The translations under genes and the position numbers were made by a program. 16,166 nucleotides of DNA, from positions 1-16,166 of the forward strand of contig JAZRIX010000043.1 in NCBI GenBank assembly GCA_045645485.1, written 5' to 3'. The notes under the pieces are model-generated. The model had not been told where the DNA came from. It worked only from the letters and a program-made list of their open reading frames with translations, and searched no databases. Each line of letters starts with the position of its first letter. The first letter of the stretch is position 1. Positions 5,932 to 13,869 of this stretch are shown piece after piece. Source of the DNA: SIG440 sp045645485. Lineage in GTDB: Bacteria > Bacillota > Clostridia > Monoglobales > Monoglobaceae.

Positions 5932-5980
5932 CAGGTTGCTGAAATATATTATTCAGCCTGACACTTATGCAGCATACAAT

Positions 5981-6018
5981 AAATCCCCTGAAGCACAGAT
6001 ACGTGCTTCAGGGGATTT
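5981..6018. terminator. Strong bidirectional terminator between convergent genes
   Basis: A perfect 16-bp stem, AAATCCCCTGAAGCAC (5981-5996) with its complement at 6003-6018, closed by a 6-nt loop. It lies between the amidase stop (5931) and the stop of the minus-strand VanW gene (6060). The arms end in AAAT/ATTT, giving short T runs both ways. A bulged inverted repeat just upstream (5931-5962) is weaker. Confidence 0.85.
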
Positions 6019-6059
6019 CTCTTACAACGAACCAAGTTTTCAATAATCACTCATTCAAT

Positions 6060-7922
6060 TTAAAACTCATCAACAGTTTTAGCTTCTGAAACATCTACTA
6101 CGGTAACTTCAGCTCCCGAAGTCTCTGGCTGAGATGCATCCGTTTGCGGCTGGGAAGCAGGCTGTTCGCCCTGAACTTCCTCATTCTGGGATACCGCTTG
6201 TTCATTCTTTGCCTTTTCTTCAGCTTTTTTCTTTTCTTCCTGCTCCTTCTTGTACTGTTCTTCATTATAAGGTTTAAGACTTTCTGCAGGGGTATCCTTA
6301 TCAGCAGGATTTACAATTTCTTCTCCGTTTGTAGCATTGTACACACTGTTGGTAAGCTTTTCTTCCTTTACCACCTTGCCGTTCACGGTTACAATTCGCT
6401 TTGAAGAAACGGTGTAACCGGGTTTTCCGGTAGATGTCACCTTTTTATATCCCTTTGGGATACCTGCGTCTGTTACACGCTGTGTTTTGGGTGTCAACTG
6501 TCCTGTGGTTGTATTCACTATTTCAACATTCATACCGGCTTCCTTTACTCCCAGAACCGAACAAGTGAGCTTTCTGCCGTTGACTGTTGCAACAATTTTT
6601 ATCGGATAATCAGTATTGTTTCTGAGCTTCAAATCTATATATCCTTCAGCAATGGTTGCATCCATTCCCGCAGGCACATATGAAACAGGCAAGGAATGTG
6701 ATGTTCTTTCAACAATCTCAAGATTCGCTTTGAGTGCCGCACAGTAAAGAGTTGAAGATGTCTGACAGATTCCGCCGCCGATGCCTGATTCAACTTTGTT
6801 TCCTACATATACTCCGGCAGACTTATAACCGTTTGCGACTGTTCTGGTGCCTACAGTCTTGTCATAAGAAAACACATCGCCCGGCATAAGTATATATCCG
6901 TTAATTCGCTGAGCAGTAAGCCTTACATTGCTGGCTCTGGCTTCGGTACTGGAAGAGAAATCTGACGAATATGACCCCATAATATCCCTGAACAAAAGAC
7001 TTCTGAGGTCGTCTTCAGTAACCTTTGGTTCGTCAACCTCAACCGTAAGACTGTATCTCTTTTCTGGGGATGAAAGGGCCTTTTCAATTTCCTTTTTTGC
7101 AACCGTAATTCCCGGTTTGTGAGGAATAATAATAACATTTCCGTCTTCGAGCTTGTATTCCGCATCCGCAGCGGGTGCTGTCAGTTCTTTATAGAATTCA
7201 TCAGGGTCAACCTTTTTTGGCTCTGCATATTCTATTTCAAGCTCAATTTTTGTAACCGAAGTATCAGCTACTGCTTCAGCAAGCAAATCAAGTGCTTTTT
7301 TTCTGTCCACCATTTCCCCCGGTTCGCCCTTTACGATAACCAGAGTTGTTCCGTCAAGCTCATATCCCGTTTCTGTCATCAATGTTTCGTTCCCTGATGC
7401 AACACGGCTTATCAAAGACTCAAACGCCGCATCGTCCACATCAATTGAAAGCGGTATATTTTTGCCTTTGAACACTGAAGCCGCAAATCCGAAAAACTTT
7501 CCGAAGAACCCATTTGAACGGCCAACAGCATATGCATCCTCAGAAGCTTTTTCACTGTCTATCCGTGTGTTTATATCAGACAGCAGAAATGACTCCGAAG
7601 TGCCTTCGCATTCAAAGGTAATTTTTCTGTCTTTTATTTCACCTCCAAAAGCTCTTTCGATTTCTTCCTTTGCCTCCTCACGGCTCATTCCGCCCACATT
7701 CAGGTCATTGACACACACCTTTGGCAAAATATCATCGTAAGTAGCTGCATAAATTCCAAAACCCAATAGTCCTACAATCAAAGCCGCCACAATCACAACA
7801 ATGGACAAGAATTTTCGCGAAGCCTTTAATGTATTCATAGAAAACCTTATTTTCTTTTTGGGTTTTCCTGCCGTATCAGAAGCTTTTTGCGGATTTCTTT
7901 TCGATTCTGATTCTTTATTCAT
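6060..7922 (-). CDS. VanW-family surface protein with G5-like domain
   Basis: A 620-residue envelope protein. Order of parts: lysine-rich cytoplasmic tail (1-37); membrane helix (about 38-60, FLSIVVIVAALIVGLLGFGI); a region of peptidoglycan-binding-type repeats (about 65-320, including LNVGGMSREEAKEEIERAF); a VanW domain (about 325-450) with INGYILMPGDVFSY, GGGICQTSSTLY and ERTSHSLPVSYVPAGMDATI; a G5-like domain (about 470-535, GKPGYTVSSKRIVTVNGKVV); then a charged and Q/P-rich tail without a sortase motif. VanW was named from vancomycin-resistance clusters, but such proteins are common in Clostridia and have no proven enzymatic role. There are no van resistance genes here. I start it at the ATG at 7922 because GGAGAG lies 8 nt upstream. 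An in-frame ATG at 7982 would add 20 residues before the polar tail and lacks such a site. Convergent with the amidase. Confidence 0.9.
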   Translation of the reverse strand: MNKESESKRNPQKASDTAGKPKKKIRFSMNTLKASRKFLSIVVIVAALIVGLLGFGIYAATYDDILPKVCVNDLNVGGMSREEAKEEIERAFGGEIKDRKITFECEGTSESFLLSDINTRIDSEKASEDAYAVGRSNGFFGKFFGFAASVFKGKNIPLSIDVDDAAFESLISRVASGNETLMTETGYELDGTTLVIVKGEPGEMVDRKKALDLLAEAVADTSVTKIELEIEYAEPKKVDPDEFYKELTAPAADAEYKLEDGNVIIIPHKPGITVAKKEIEKALSSPEKRYSLTVEVDEPKVTEDDLRSLLFRDIMGSYSSDFSSSTEARASNVRLTAQRINGYILMPGDVFSYDKTVGTRTVANGYKSAGVYVGNKVESGIGGGICQTSSTLYCAALKANLEIVERTSHSLPVSYVPAGMDATIAEGYIDLKLRNNTDYPIKIVATVNGRKLTCSVLGVKEAGMNVEIVNTTTGQLTPKTQRVTDAGIPKGYKKVTSTGKPGYTVSSKRIVTVNGKVVKEEKLTNSVYNATNGEEIVNPADKDTPAESLKPYNEEQYKKEQEEKKKAEEKAKNEQAVSQNEEVQGEQPASQPQTDASQPETSGAEVTVVDVSEAKTVDEF

Positions 7923-7990
7923 CAATTTCACTCTCCGTCTTTCATTTGGGATATTGACCGTCAAACCAAAATATTCGCACAAAACCCCAT

Positions 7991-8027
7991 ATTATAATAA
8001 TTTTATCATATTAATACAAAAAGTCAA
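7991..8027 (-). promoter_or_regulatory. Promoter region of the VanW-family gene
   Basis: Two overlapping sigma-A-type arrangements are visible on the minus strand. TTGTAT (8019-8014) and TATAAT (7996-7991) are spaced by 17 bases. TTGACT (8027-8022) and TAAAAT (8005-8000) are spaced by 16. Either leaves a leader of about 65-75 bases before the ATG at 7922. Confidence 0.5.
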
Positions 8028-8096
8028 TATTTTTTTACAATTATTCTCTGATAATATTTCATAAAAAAGGGAATACTTGTTCCGAGGTGAAGTTTT

Positions 8097-9731
8097 TTGA
8101 ATTTCAAGAAGTTTTTTTTATATTCAACCCCCCGAAAACCGTCTTCCGACGGTCTTTCAAAAGCTTTTGTTTCTAATCAACAAAGCAGTCATATGAGCAA
8201 TGCCACCGAAGACAAAGAGAACATTCCGCCATCTGTGAGCAAGGTAAGCAAAAAGCTTTCTGAAAATCTCACTTTCATAAAGGATGCCTTTGATGTGTCC
8301 AAAAACTTTGACCTTATTATACGGGAATTCAAAATCAGTATCGGTTCATCGGGAATTAATGCCTTTCTTGTTTTCTATGACGGATTGGCAAACAAAGAGT
8401 ATATAAACAGGGATATTATGAATCCTCTGATGCATCACAGTGAAAAACTCCCCAAAAACATCAATACCGAAGATATCGTTTACAAAGTTCTTCTTTCTCA
8501 GGCACCCAACACAAAGCAACAAAATATGCAAGACGTAATAGAAGCAATCGGCTTTGGCAATTGTGCTGTCTTTGCTGAAGGATGCGATTGTGCCTTTGTT
8601 GCTGATGTAAAAGGCTGGAGCAGCCGAAGTGTCGGACGCCCCATTACAGAGGCCGTTCTTACTGGTCCTCAGGAAGCCTTTTGCGAATCACTTATGCCCA
8701 ATATTGCTCTTGTTCGGAAAATTCTAAAAGACCCGAACCTTATTGCCGAAAACATTTCCGTAGGCACAACCAGCAAAACTCCGTGCGCACTAATGTATAT
8801 AAACGGTATAACCAACGTCTCCCTTGTTCACGAAGTACGGCGTCGTCTTTCGTCCATTGATGTGGATTATATTTTTTCCTCCACTGACATCGAAATGTTT
8901 ATTGAAGACAGTACACTCTTTCCCTTGCCCCAGATTCTGAAAACAGAACGACCTGACCGTGCCGCAGCAATGCTCAGTGACGGAAAGGTTGCTATTATTG
9001 TTCAGGGCAGTCCTTTTGTGCTGATTCTTCCTGCAACAGCCGCTGACCTTGCCGAAACCGCTGAAGATAATTATGTCAGAACAACAGAAGCAAACTTTAT
9101 GCGTTTTGTACGCATTGCAGGTTGCCTTCTTGCTTTGCTGCTGCCCGGTTTTTTCACCGGAATTGTACTGTACCACCATGAAAGTATTCCAACCGATCTG
9201 ATTCTGGCTATTGAAGAAAGCCGTGCCCGAATGCCCTTTCCCATTGTTCTGGAGCTGACAATTATGGTTCTCGCCTTTGAACTGATAAAAGAGGCATCAA
9301 TCCGAGTTCCCGACCCTGTGGGTTCAACTCTGGGTATTGTAGGCGGTCTTATTCTGGGGCAATCAGCTGTCAGTGCAAATATTGCAAGCCCCCTGCTGAT
9401 TATAATTGTTTCAATTTCAGCGTTGGGTGCCTTTGCCGCTCCCTCTCCCTCCATATCAAGAGCAATTTCTGTCCTTCAGTTTGTCTTTATATTTTTAGGT
9501 GCAGTGGCAGGCTTTCTGGGCATAAGCTTTGGCTTGTTTGCCGGAGCTGTATACCTGGCTTCAGTGCGTTCCTTCGGCGTTCCGTATCTTTCATCAGTTG
9601 CAGAAGCCTCCGACCCGTTTTTGATTTCACCAATCTGGCAACGCGAAAAGCGACCTCAGAATCTTTATCCTCAGTCAATACAAAAGCAACCGCACATCAG
9701 CAGAAAATGGAAAGGAGATGACCCTCAATGA
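8097..9731 (+). CDS. gerA: Spore germination protein, GerA family (receptor A subunit)
   Basis: A 544-residue A subunit of a nutrient germinant receptor of the spore inner membrane. The N-terminal part, about 320 residues, is the soluble domain: linker, then LTFIKDAFDVSKNFDLIIRE, GPQEAFCESLMPNIALVRKI and the conserved TERPDRAAAMLSDGKVAIIV. The C-terminal part has about five membrane segments. It carries the family hallmarks YHHESIPTDLILAIEESR, PDPVGSTLGIVGGLILGQ and the terminal SVRSFGVPYLSS. Length is usual for the family. The start is TTG at 8097 with GAGGTGA 6 nt upstream; no ATG in the region fits as well. It is the first gene of an operon with gerB, overlapping by ATGA. A weak CATAAAA at 8060 resembles a sigma-G -10 box, but I see no matching -35 box. 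The germinant recognised cannot be read from sequence. The symbol denotes the family, not a specific receptor. Confidence 0.95.
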   Translation: MNFKKFFLYSTPRKPSSDGLSKAFVSNQQSSHMSNATEDKENIPPSVSKVSKKLSENLTFIKDAFDVSKNFDLIIREFKISIGSSGINAFLVFYDGLANKEYINRDIMNPLMHHSEKLPKNINTEDIVYKVLLSQAPNTKQQNMQDVIEAIGFGNCAVFAEGCDCAFVADVKGWSSRSVGRPITEAVLTGPQEAFCESLMPNIALVRKILKDPNLIAENISVGTTSKTPCALMYINGITNVSLVHEVRRRLSSIDVDYIFSSTDIEMFIEDSTLFPLPQILKTERPDRAAAMLSDGKVAIIVQGSPFVLILPATAADLAETAEDNYVRTTEANFMRFVRIAGCLLALLLPGFFTGIVLYHHESIPTDLILAIEESRARMPFPIVLELTIMVLAFELIKEASIRVPDPVGSTLGIVGGLILGQSAVSANIASPLLIIIVSISALGAFAAPSPSISRAISVLQFVFIFLGAVAGFLGISFGLFAGAVYLASVRSFGVPYLSSVAEASDPFLISPIWQREKRPQNLYPQSIQKQPHISRKWKGDDPQ

Positions 9732-10816
9732 CCAAATTTTCTATCGGTACAAAACCCTCACAAATCTTTTTTATCACAGTATGCCTGATGACCGTCAAAT
9801 TATTCGGAAACCTTCCCGCCCTTATTATACGCAACTCAGTTAGCGGTGCACCTCTGACTGCTGTTATTTCAGGACTTGCAGTATTTTTTACGGTTTTTAT
9901 CATTACAAAAAAAATTTATGCAGAAAACAACAGTAATATAATATCCGTCGCAGAAAAAAAATTCAGCAACGCAGTTAAATATATACTTTCTATAATATGC
10001 ATTGTATTTTTCTTCTTTTCTGCAGTATTTACCCTTGCCGAAATTTCAAGCTTTTGTAAACTGATTGCCTTTCCTTCATCTCCATTTTGGTTTGTATCGG
10101 TATTCTTTGTCGGAGGTTCAATTCTTGGTGCTTTCTTTGGAGCGAGAAGTCTGTTTCGCACAGCACCCTTTGTTTTCTTCGCAGTTCTAGCCGTCCTTTT
10201 TATTCTGGCTGTTTCAACGCCTTCACGCAGTAGTTTCTCCAATTTATTTCCGCTTCTCGGCATCAGTGCGGACAGAACATTTTTAAAAGGCTTGGCAGGC
10301 ATAACAATATATTCAGACATTATTGCCGTTTTTTTTCTTATACCCACGTCCGACAGAACGGACTCTGCCAAAAGAGCCATTCTGTCAGGAACAGCAGTAT
10401 CTGTCATTTTGGTTTTTGTCTTTATTCTGGCATATACGGCACGGATTCCATACCCTCTGTCTGCAATGGAAAAATATCCTCTGTACATTCTTTCAAAAGA
10501 GGTTTACTTCGGTCGCTTTTTTCAGCGCATAGACGCCTTTCTCCTTCTTGCATCATCGCTTTCCGGTATGCTTTCCCTTTCAGTAAACCTTCTGCTGATA
10601 ACAAAAATCCTTTGCCGGCTCTTTGACATAACCGCCAAAAATGTCGTACTTTTCCCTTCAGCAATAATTGTTTTTTTGTTAAGCTTCGGTATTAATCTTT
10701 TTCCCGATGCCGATTTTATGCAATTTTTGTTGCTGGCAGTATTCATTTTTGCTTTATCAGCTCTCACCGTCATACTGTTTTTGCGAAAGGAGAAGGCAAC
10801 CTCCCATGAAGACTAA
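9728..10816 (+). CDS. gerB: Spore germination protein, GerB family (APC-type permease subunit)
   Basis: A 362-residue polytopic membrane protein with about ten hydrophobic segments, the size and layout of endospore germination permeases. These belong to the amino acid-polyamine-organocation superfamily. The first segments (FSIGTKPSQIFFITVCLMTV) and the GISADRTFLKGLAGITIY region fit the GerB pattern. In characterised receptors the B subunit binds the germinant and, with GerA, forms the receptor complex. The ATG overlaps the gerA stop (ATGA) and has AAAGGAG at 10 nt, so translation is probably coupled. The product is basic and hydrophobic throughout with no obvious truncation. Substrate is unknown. 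Confidence 0.93.
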   Translation: MTKFSIGTKPSQIFFITVCLMTVKLFGNLPALIIRNSVSGAPLTAVISGLAVFFTVFIITKKIYAENNSNIISVAEKKFSNAVKYILSIICIVFFFFSAVFTLAEISSFCKLIAFPSSPFWFVSVFFVGGSILGAFFGARSLFRTAPFVFFAVLAVLFILAVSTPSRSSFSNLFPLLGISADRTFLKGLAGITIYSDIIAVFFLIPTSDRTDSAKRAILSGTAVSVILVFVFILAYTARIPYPLSAMEKYPLYILSKEVYFGRFFQRIDAFLLLASSLSGMLSLSVNLLLITKILCRLFDITAKNVVLFPSAIIVFLLSFGINLFPDADFMQFLLLAVFIFALSALTVILFLRKEKATSHED

Positions 10817-11990
10817 ACTTATTTTGTTAATTATTGCCTCTTGCTCAGCTATTCTGGGTGGATGCTACGATTATAGAGAGATAGACGAAACAGCCTATAT
10901 TGTTGCTTTGGGCATAGATACAGCAGATAAAGGCAATTTTTCTTATACTTTTCAGTTTTCGTCTCCTCTTGCCATTTCAGGCGATGAAACTTCTCAGGAA
11001 TCCGACGACAAGAAAAAAGACAGCGAAAACTCAACTGTCAGCAATCTTACCATCAAGGCTCCCGATTTTTACATTGCAAAAAATCTGACCAACAATTTTC
11101 TTTCAAAAAATATAGATATGTCACATCTAAAACTGATAATTTTCTCTTCGGGAATAAGTCCCCAAAGCCTTGAAAATCATTCACAGCTTTTGTTGAGAGA
11201 ACGCGAGATACGGCCGCACACAGCCATCGCCATAGCTTCAGAATCCGCCGCCGACTGTCTGAAAAATATTACACCTGAGCCAAAATCCAATACCTCAAAA
11301 TACTATGAGCTGATGTCTTTGCGTTCCAACAATGTGTATTCTCCTGCAAAACGTCTTCATGATTTTGTTGATGAATCAGCCGCCACACAAGGTACCACGT
11401 ATCTCCCCATTGCCCTTAGCGGAAAAGACACCGAAAAGCTCCCCGAAAGTCCCTCAACCTCCGGATGGGTCAGTGTCTGCAACGCACAAATCAGCTCCAA
11501 AAATACCGTTCTGTGCGGAATGGCAATTTATAAAGACAATAAGCTTGTAACCGTTACAGACGGAGACAGTGCAATGATAATGAACATTCTGAAGAAAAAC
11601 ATAGAAGATTGTTCTTTCACGGTAAAAGACAAGTATAATCCCCAAAAAACACTCTCATTTCGCCTTATTGTTCCCGAAAAAGCTCATTTCTCCGTTGACT
11701 TCAAAAAAGAACAAATCAGCGTAATTCAGGAACTGCGAATTGAATATCCCGGCGGCATTCTTCCCCAAGGCTACAAAAGCTTTGATGAACTGTATTCTTA
11801 CGGCGACAGCATCCTCACCCAACGTATTGAAAGCTTTTTCGCTGATATTACACAAAGAAATGCCGTGGATATAATGAATATAAAGAGCTGTACACGAAAG
11901 GATTTCCTTTTTCTGCCGCATTGGAATTCCTTTGACTGGGACAGCTTTTACAAAAGGGCAACAATCACCGTAAAAACCAATATCTCATAA
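10806..11990 (+). CDS. gerC: Spore germination lipoprotein, Ger(x)C family (receptor C subunit)
   Basis: A 394-residue lipoprotein subunit of the receptor. A signal peptide ends in the lipobox LGGC with the lipidated cysteine at residue 20. This is followed at once by the family motif YDYREIDETAYIVALGID, the usual DxREI(D/E) signature of GerC proteins. A conserved middle (HLKLIIFSSGIS) and a C-terminal domain with FSVDFKKEQISVIQELRIEY complete it. I start at the ATG at 10806, which gives a normal signal peptide; it lies 9 nt after AGAAGG and overlaps the gerB stop by 11 bases. A longer in-frame start at 10707 would place 33 unrelated residues before the signal peptide. It is probably tethered to the outer face of the spore inner membrane and needed for receptor assembly. 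Confidence 0.95.
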   Translation: MKTKLILLIIASCSAILGGCYDYREIDETAYIVALGIDTADKGNFSYTFQFSSPLAISGDETSQESDDKKKDSENSTVSNLTIKAPDFYIAKNLTNNFLSKNIDMSHLKLIIFSSGISPQSLENHSQLLLREREIRPHTAIAIASESAADCLKNITPEPKSNTSKYYELMSLRSNNVYSPAKRLHDFVDESAATQGTTYLPIALSGKDTEKLPESPSTSGWVSVCNAQISSKNTVLCGMAIYKDNKLVTVTDGDSAMIMNILKKNIEDCSFTVKDKYNPQKTLSFRLIVPEKAHFSVDFKKEQISVIQELRIEYPGGILPQGYKSFDELYSYGDSILTQRIESFFADITQRNAVDIMNIKSCTRKDFLFLPHWNSFDWDSFYKRATITVKTNIS

Positions 11991-12002
11991 AGGAGTGAGC
12001 CT

Positions 12003-12185
12003 ATGCCTTTATTATTAAAAACCCTTCTTGGATTTGCTGTTTTATGGAGTTCGGTATACAGCTCAAGCTATGCACTTTTTCAGCTACGACAAAAAAAGCA
12101 CAAAAGCAGTATCTGTGCTTTTGTGCTTTGCGGAATTATGATTCTTCTTTTTATTTTATTTTGTGCAATACCATCTGTCCCGTAA
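12003..12185 (+). CDS. Small two-helix membrane protein, candidate germinant-receptor D subunit
   Basis: A 60-residue protein with two hydrophobic helices (residues 2-18, PLLLKTLLGFAVLWSSV, and 38-55, AFVLCGIMILLFILFCAI) joined by a basic loop (RQKKHKSS). The ATG has AGGAG at 7 nt and follows the gerC stop by 12 bases, so it is the fourth gene of the germination operon. Small two-helix D-subunit proteins of about this size are known beside germinant-receptor operons in Bacillus, where they modulate germination. Position, size and topology match; sequence homology was not tested. Its last 35 bases overlap the convergent mtaB gene, and its middle contains the mtaB terminator on the other strand. 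No plus-strand terminator for the ger operon is visible. Confidence 0.75.
   Translation: MPLLLKTLLGFAVLWSSVYSSSYALFQLRQKKHKSSICAFVLCGIMILLFILFCAIPSVP
12091..12129 (-). terminator. Rho-independent terminator of mtaB inside the opposite-strand gene
   Basis: Perfect 14-bp arms AAAGCACAAAAGCA (12095-12108) and TGCTTTTGTGCTTT (12116-12129) with a 7-nt loop. On the minus strand the stem runs into TTTTTTT (12097-12091). It lies 22 bases past the mtaB stop at 12151, within the coding sequence of the small membrane protein, encoding its QKKHKSSICAFVLC part. On the plus strand there is no T-tract. Confidence 0.85.
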
Positions 12186-13401
12186 TATCCGTGTCACTCT
12201 CCACAAAAAACTCCATATAGTTTGCAGCGGTTGCGTGAAATCTTCCGTCACGGGTTTTGGTTTCAGCCAGAACCTCCATTTCTCTGCCTTTGAAAGAATT
12301 ATAAAACTCCTCCTTCATTTTCTCACTGAGCTCAAGCATCTTTTGGCTACGTTCCTCCTTTACGGGTTCAGGAACCTGATTTTCCATTTTTTCAGCAACT
12401 GTTCCCTTGCGGATGGAGTACTTAAAAACGTGCATTTGCATAAAGCCTATGCTTTTGCAGAATTCATATGATTCACAAAACTCCTCTTCAGTCTCTCCCG
12501 GAAAGCCAACCATCAGATCTGTGGTTATTGATACGTCCTTTATCTTTTCACGCAGCAGTTTCACCGATGCTTTATAATCCTCAGCAGTATACCGCCGTTT
12601 CATACGTCTCAGGGTTTCGGTGCATCCGCTCTGGAGAGATAAATGAAACTGAGGACACAGATTTGGAAGCTTTGCAATACGGTCAACAAATTCTTCGTTA
12701 ATAACAATGGGTTCAACAGACCCAAGACGTACACGCTTTATTCCGTCTATTCTGCAAACCGCTTCAATTACATCAATCAGCTTTGTTCCGTCCTCAAGTT
12801 CCTTGCCGTATGAACCTATGTGAATCCCCGTAAGTACAATTTCTATATAACCGTTTTTGCTGAGAAGCTCAACTTCTTCTACAATTCGGCTTATGTCTCT
12901 GGACCGAACGGGGCCCCTGGCATAGGGAATAATACAATATGCGCAAAAGTTGTCACAGCCGTCCTCGATTTTCACATTGGCACGGATTCTGCTTTGCTGA
13001 GAAACAGGGCACAGCTCCTCAAAATCACGCACCTTCATTATATCACCGCAGGCAACTGTTTTTTTGCCTTCAAGAGCTTTTTCAACAAGTTGTGGAATTT
13101 CAGCTTTCCCGTCATTTCCCACAACTACATCCACCCCTATCCTTTTTACGGATTCGGGATCGGTCTGCGAAAGACATCCCACAACCGCCACAACAGCATT
13201 GGGATTTTTCTTTTTCGCACGGCTTATCTGCTGTCTGGATTTCTGAGCACCTATTGACGTAACCGCACAAGTATTGATAACATATATATCCGCAACAGCA
13301 TTTTCGGTTATTTCATAGCCTTTTTGGCGAAACAACTCAGCCATTGCCTGACTTTCATAAAAGTTGGTTTTGCAACCCATAGTTATAAATTTAACAGTCA
13401 T
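12151..13401 (-). CDS. mtaB: tRNA t6A37 methylthiotransferase MtaB
   Basis: A 416-residue radical-SAM enzyme that converts t6A to ms2t6A at position 37 of tRNAs reading ANN codons. The N-terminal methylthiotransferase domain carries three cysteines for one 4Fe-4S cluster: C10 in MGCKTN, C45 in INTCAV and C76 in VVGCLSQ. The radical-SAM domain carries the CxxxCxxC motif at C149, C153 and C156 (GCDNFCAYC), followed by IIPYARGPVRSR, which is typical of MtaB. A short TRAM-like domain ends the protein (about 350-416). Related MiaB and RimO differ in the segment after the cysteine motif. The ATG is preceded by a modest GGAAGA. It has its own promoter (13454-13482), divergent from the HPr-like gene, and its terminator is at 12091-12129. 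Confidence 0.95.
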   Translation of the reverse strand: MTVKFITMGCKTNFYESQAMAELFRQKGYEITENAVADIYVINTCAVTSIGAQKSRQQISRAKKKNPNAVVAVVGCLSQTDPESVKRIGVDVVVGNDGKAEIPQLVEKALEGKKTVACGDIMKVRDFEELCPVSQQSRIRANVKIEDGCDNFCAYCIIPYARGPVRSRDISRIVEEVELLSKNGYIEIVLTGIHIGSYGKELEDGTKLIDVIEAVCRIDGIKRVRLGSVEPIVINEEFVDRIAKLPNLCPQFHLSLQSGCTETLRRMKRRYTAEDYKASVKLLREKIKDVSITTDLMVGFPGETEEEFCESYEFCKSIGFMQMHVFKYSIRKGTVAEKMENQVPEPVKEERSQKMLELSEKMKEEFYNSFKGREMEVLAETKTRDGRFHATAANYMEFFVESDTDITGQMVLHKIK

Positions 13402-13453
13402 TTTTCAAATCTTCCAATTCTCAATAGTTTTTTGTAAAAAATTTTGTGATAAA

Positions 13454-13482
13454 ATTATACACTTTTTTATTGACTAATGCAA
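13454..13482 (-). promoter_or_regulatory. Sigma-A promoter of mtaB
   Basis: On the minus strand TTGCAT (13482-13477) and TATAAT (13459-13454) are spaced by 17 bases. Predicted start is near 13447, leaving a leader of about 45 bases. The -35 box abuts that of the divergent promoter for the HPr-like gene. Confidence 0.65.
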
Positions 13483-13498
13483 GAAAAAAATATATAAT
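13470..13498 (+). promoter_or_regulatory. Sigma-A promoter of the HPr-like gene
   Basis: TTGACT (13470-13475) and a perfect TATAAT (13493-13498) are spaced by 17 bases, close to consensus. A start near 13505 leaves about 25 bases before the ATG, with GGAGG at 13517-13521. Confidence 0.8.
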
Positions 13499-13529
13499 AT
13501 AAAGGAAAATATTTACGGAGGTAAAAATA

Positions 13530-13757
13530 ATGAAAAAGTATGATATTTTACTCAGTTCAACAAATGATGTAAAAGTGTTTGTTAACACTGTTACAAAATA
13601 TGATTTTGACATTGATCTCGTATCAGGCAGATATGTTGTTGACGCAAAATCAATTATGGGCATTTTCAGCCTTGACCTCAGCAAACCCATTACACTTGAA
13701 ATCCACAGTGATGATTGTGATGCTTTGGTTGAAGAGCTCAAACCCTATATTCAGTAA
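13530..13757 (+). CDS. HPr-like protein lacking the phospho-histidine
   Basis: A 75-residue protein with the size and beta-alpha pattern of the PTS carrier HPr. The regulatory-site region is well kept: VDAKSIMGIFSLDL corresponds to the HPr segment around Ser46, with Ser41 as the equivalent here. The active-site loop that should contain His15 (usually GLHARPA) reads SSTNDVKVF, so there is no histidine to accept phosphate from PEP and enzyme I. It therefore cannot act as an ordinary PTS carrier. A Crh-like regulatory role through Ser phosphorylation is possible but unproven. It has a near-consensus promoter, a strong ribosome-binding site (GGAGG, 8 nt) and its own terminator, so it is probably a well-expressed single gene, divergent from mtaB. 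No other PTS gene is nearby. Confidence 0.88.
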   Translation: MKKYDILLSSTNDVKVFVNTVTKYDFDIDLVSGRYVVDAKSIMGIFSLDLSKPITLEIHSDDCDALVEELKPYIQ

Positions 13758-13796
13758 CAAATAATACTACTGCACATACAGGCAAAATTCCGTTTT

Positions 13797-13841
13797 CCGA
13801 TCTTCTGTTAAAATTTCAACAGAAAATGATCGCGGTTTTTT
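13797..13841 (+). terminator. Rho-independent terminator of the HPr-like gene
   Basis: The stem is CCGATC-TTCTGTT (13797-13809) against AACAGAA-GAT-CGG within 13818-13835, with two small bulges and an 8-nt loop, followed by TTTTTT (13836-13841). It lies 40 bases past the stop at 13757 and only 28 bases before the tadA start. Confidence 0.8.
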
Positions 13842-13869
13842 GTGCCCTTTTGTGCGTCAATAATATTTT

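Noticed and set aside
6060..7922. Vancomycin-resistance locus, because of the VanW domain
   Set aside because: No vanA/B-type ligase, vanH, vanX or vanRS genes are nearby. VanW/G5 proteins are common in Clostridia without any resistance role.
8060..8066. Sigma-G-type promoter for the ger operon (CATAAAA)
   Set aside because: The -10-like box and distance to the start are suggestive, but no matching -35 box lies 17-18 bases upstream and the region is too AT-rich for the match to mean much.
9916..10488. Minus-strand open frame of 190 residues inside gerB
   Set aside because: Antisense to a well-supported permease gene in a tight operon. The basic, threonine- and alanine-rich product reflects the reverse complement of membrane-helix codons.
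10707..10805. N-terminal extension of gerC
   Set aside because: It would bury the signal peptide and lipobox behind 33 residues overlapping gerB. The ATG at 10806 gives a normal lipoprotein.
12820..13257. Plus-strand open frame of 145 residues inside mtaB
   Set aside because: Antisense to the conserved radical-SAM domain and without a ribosome-binding site.
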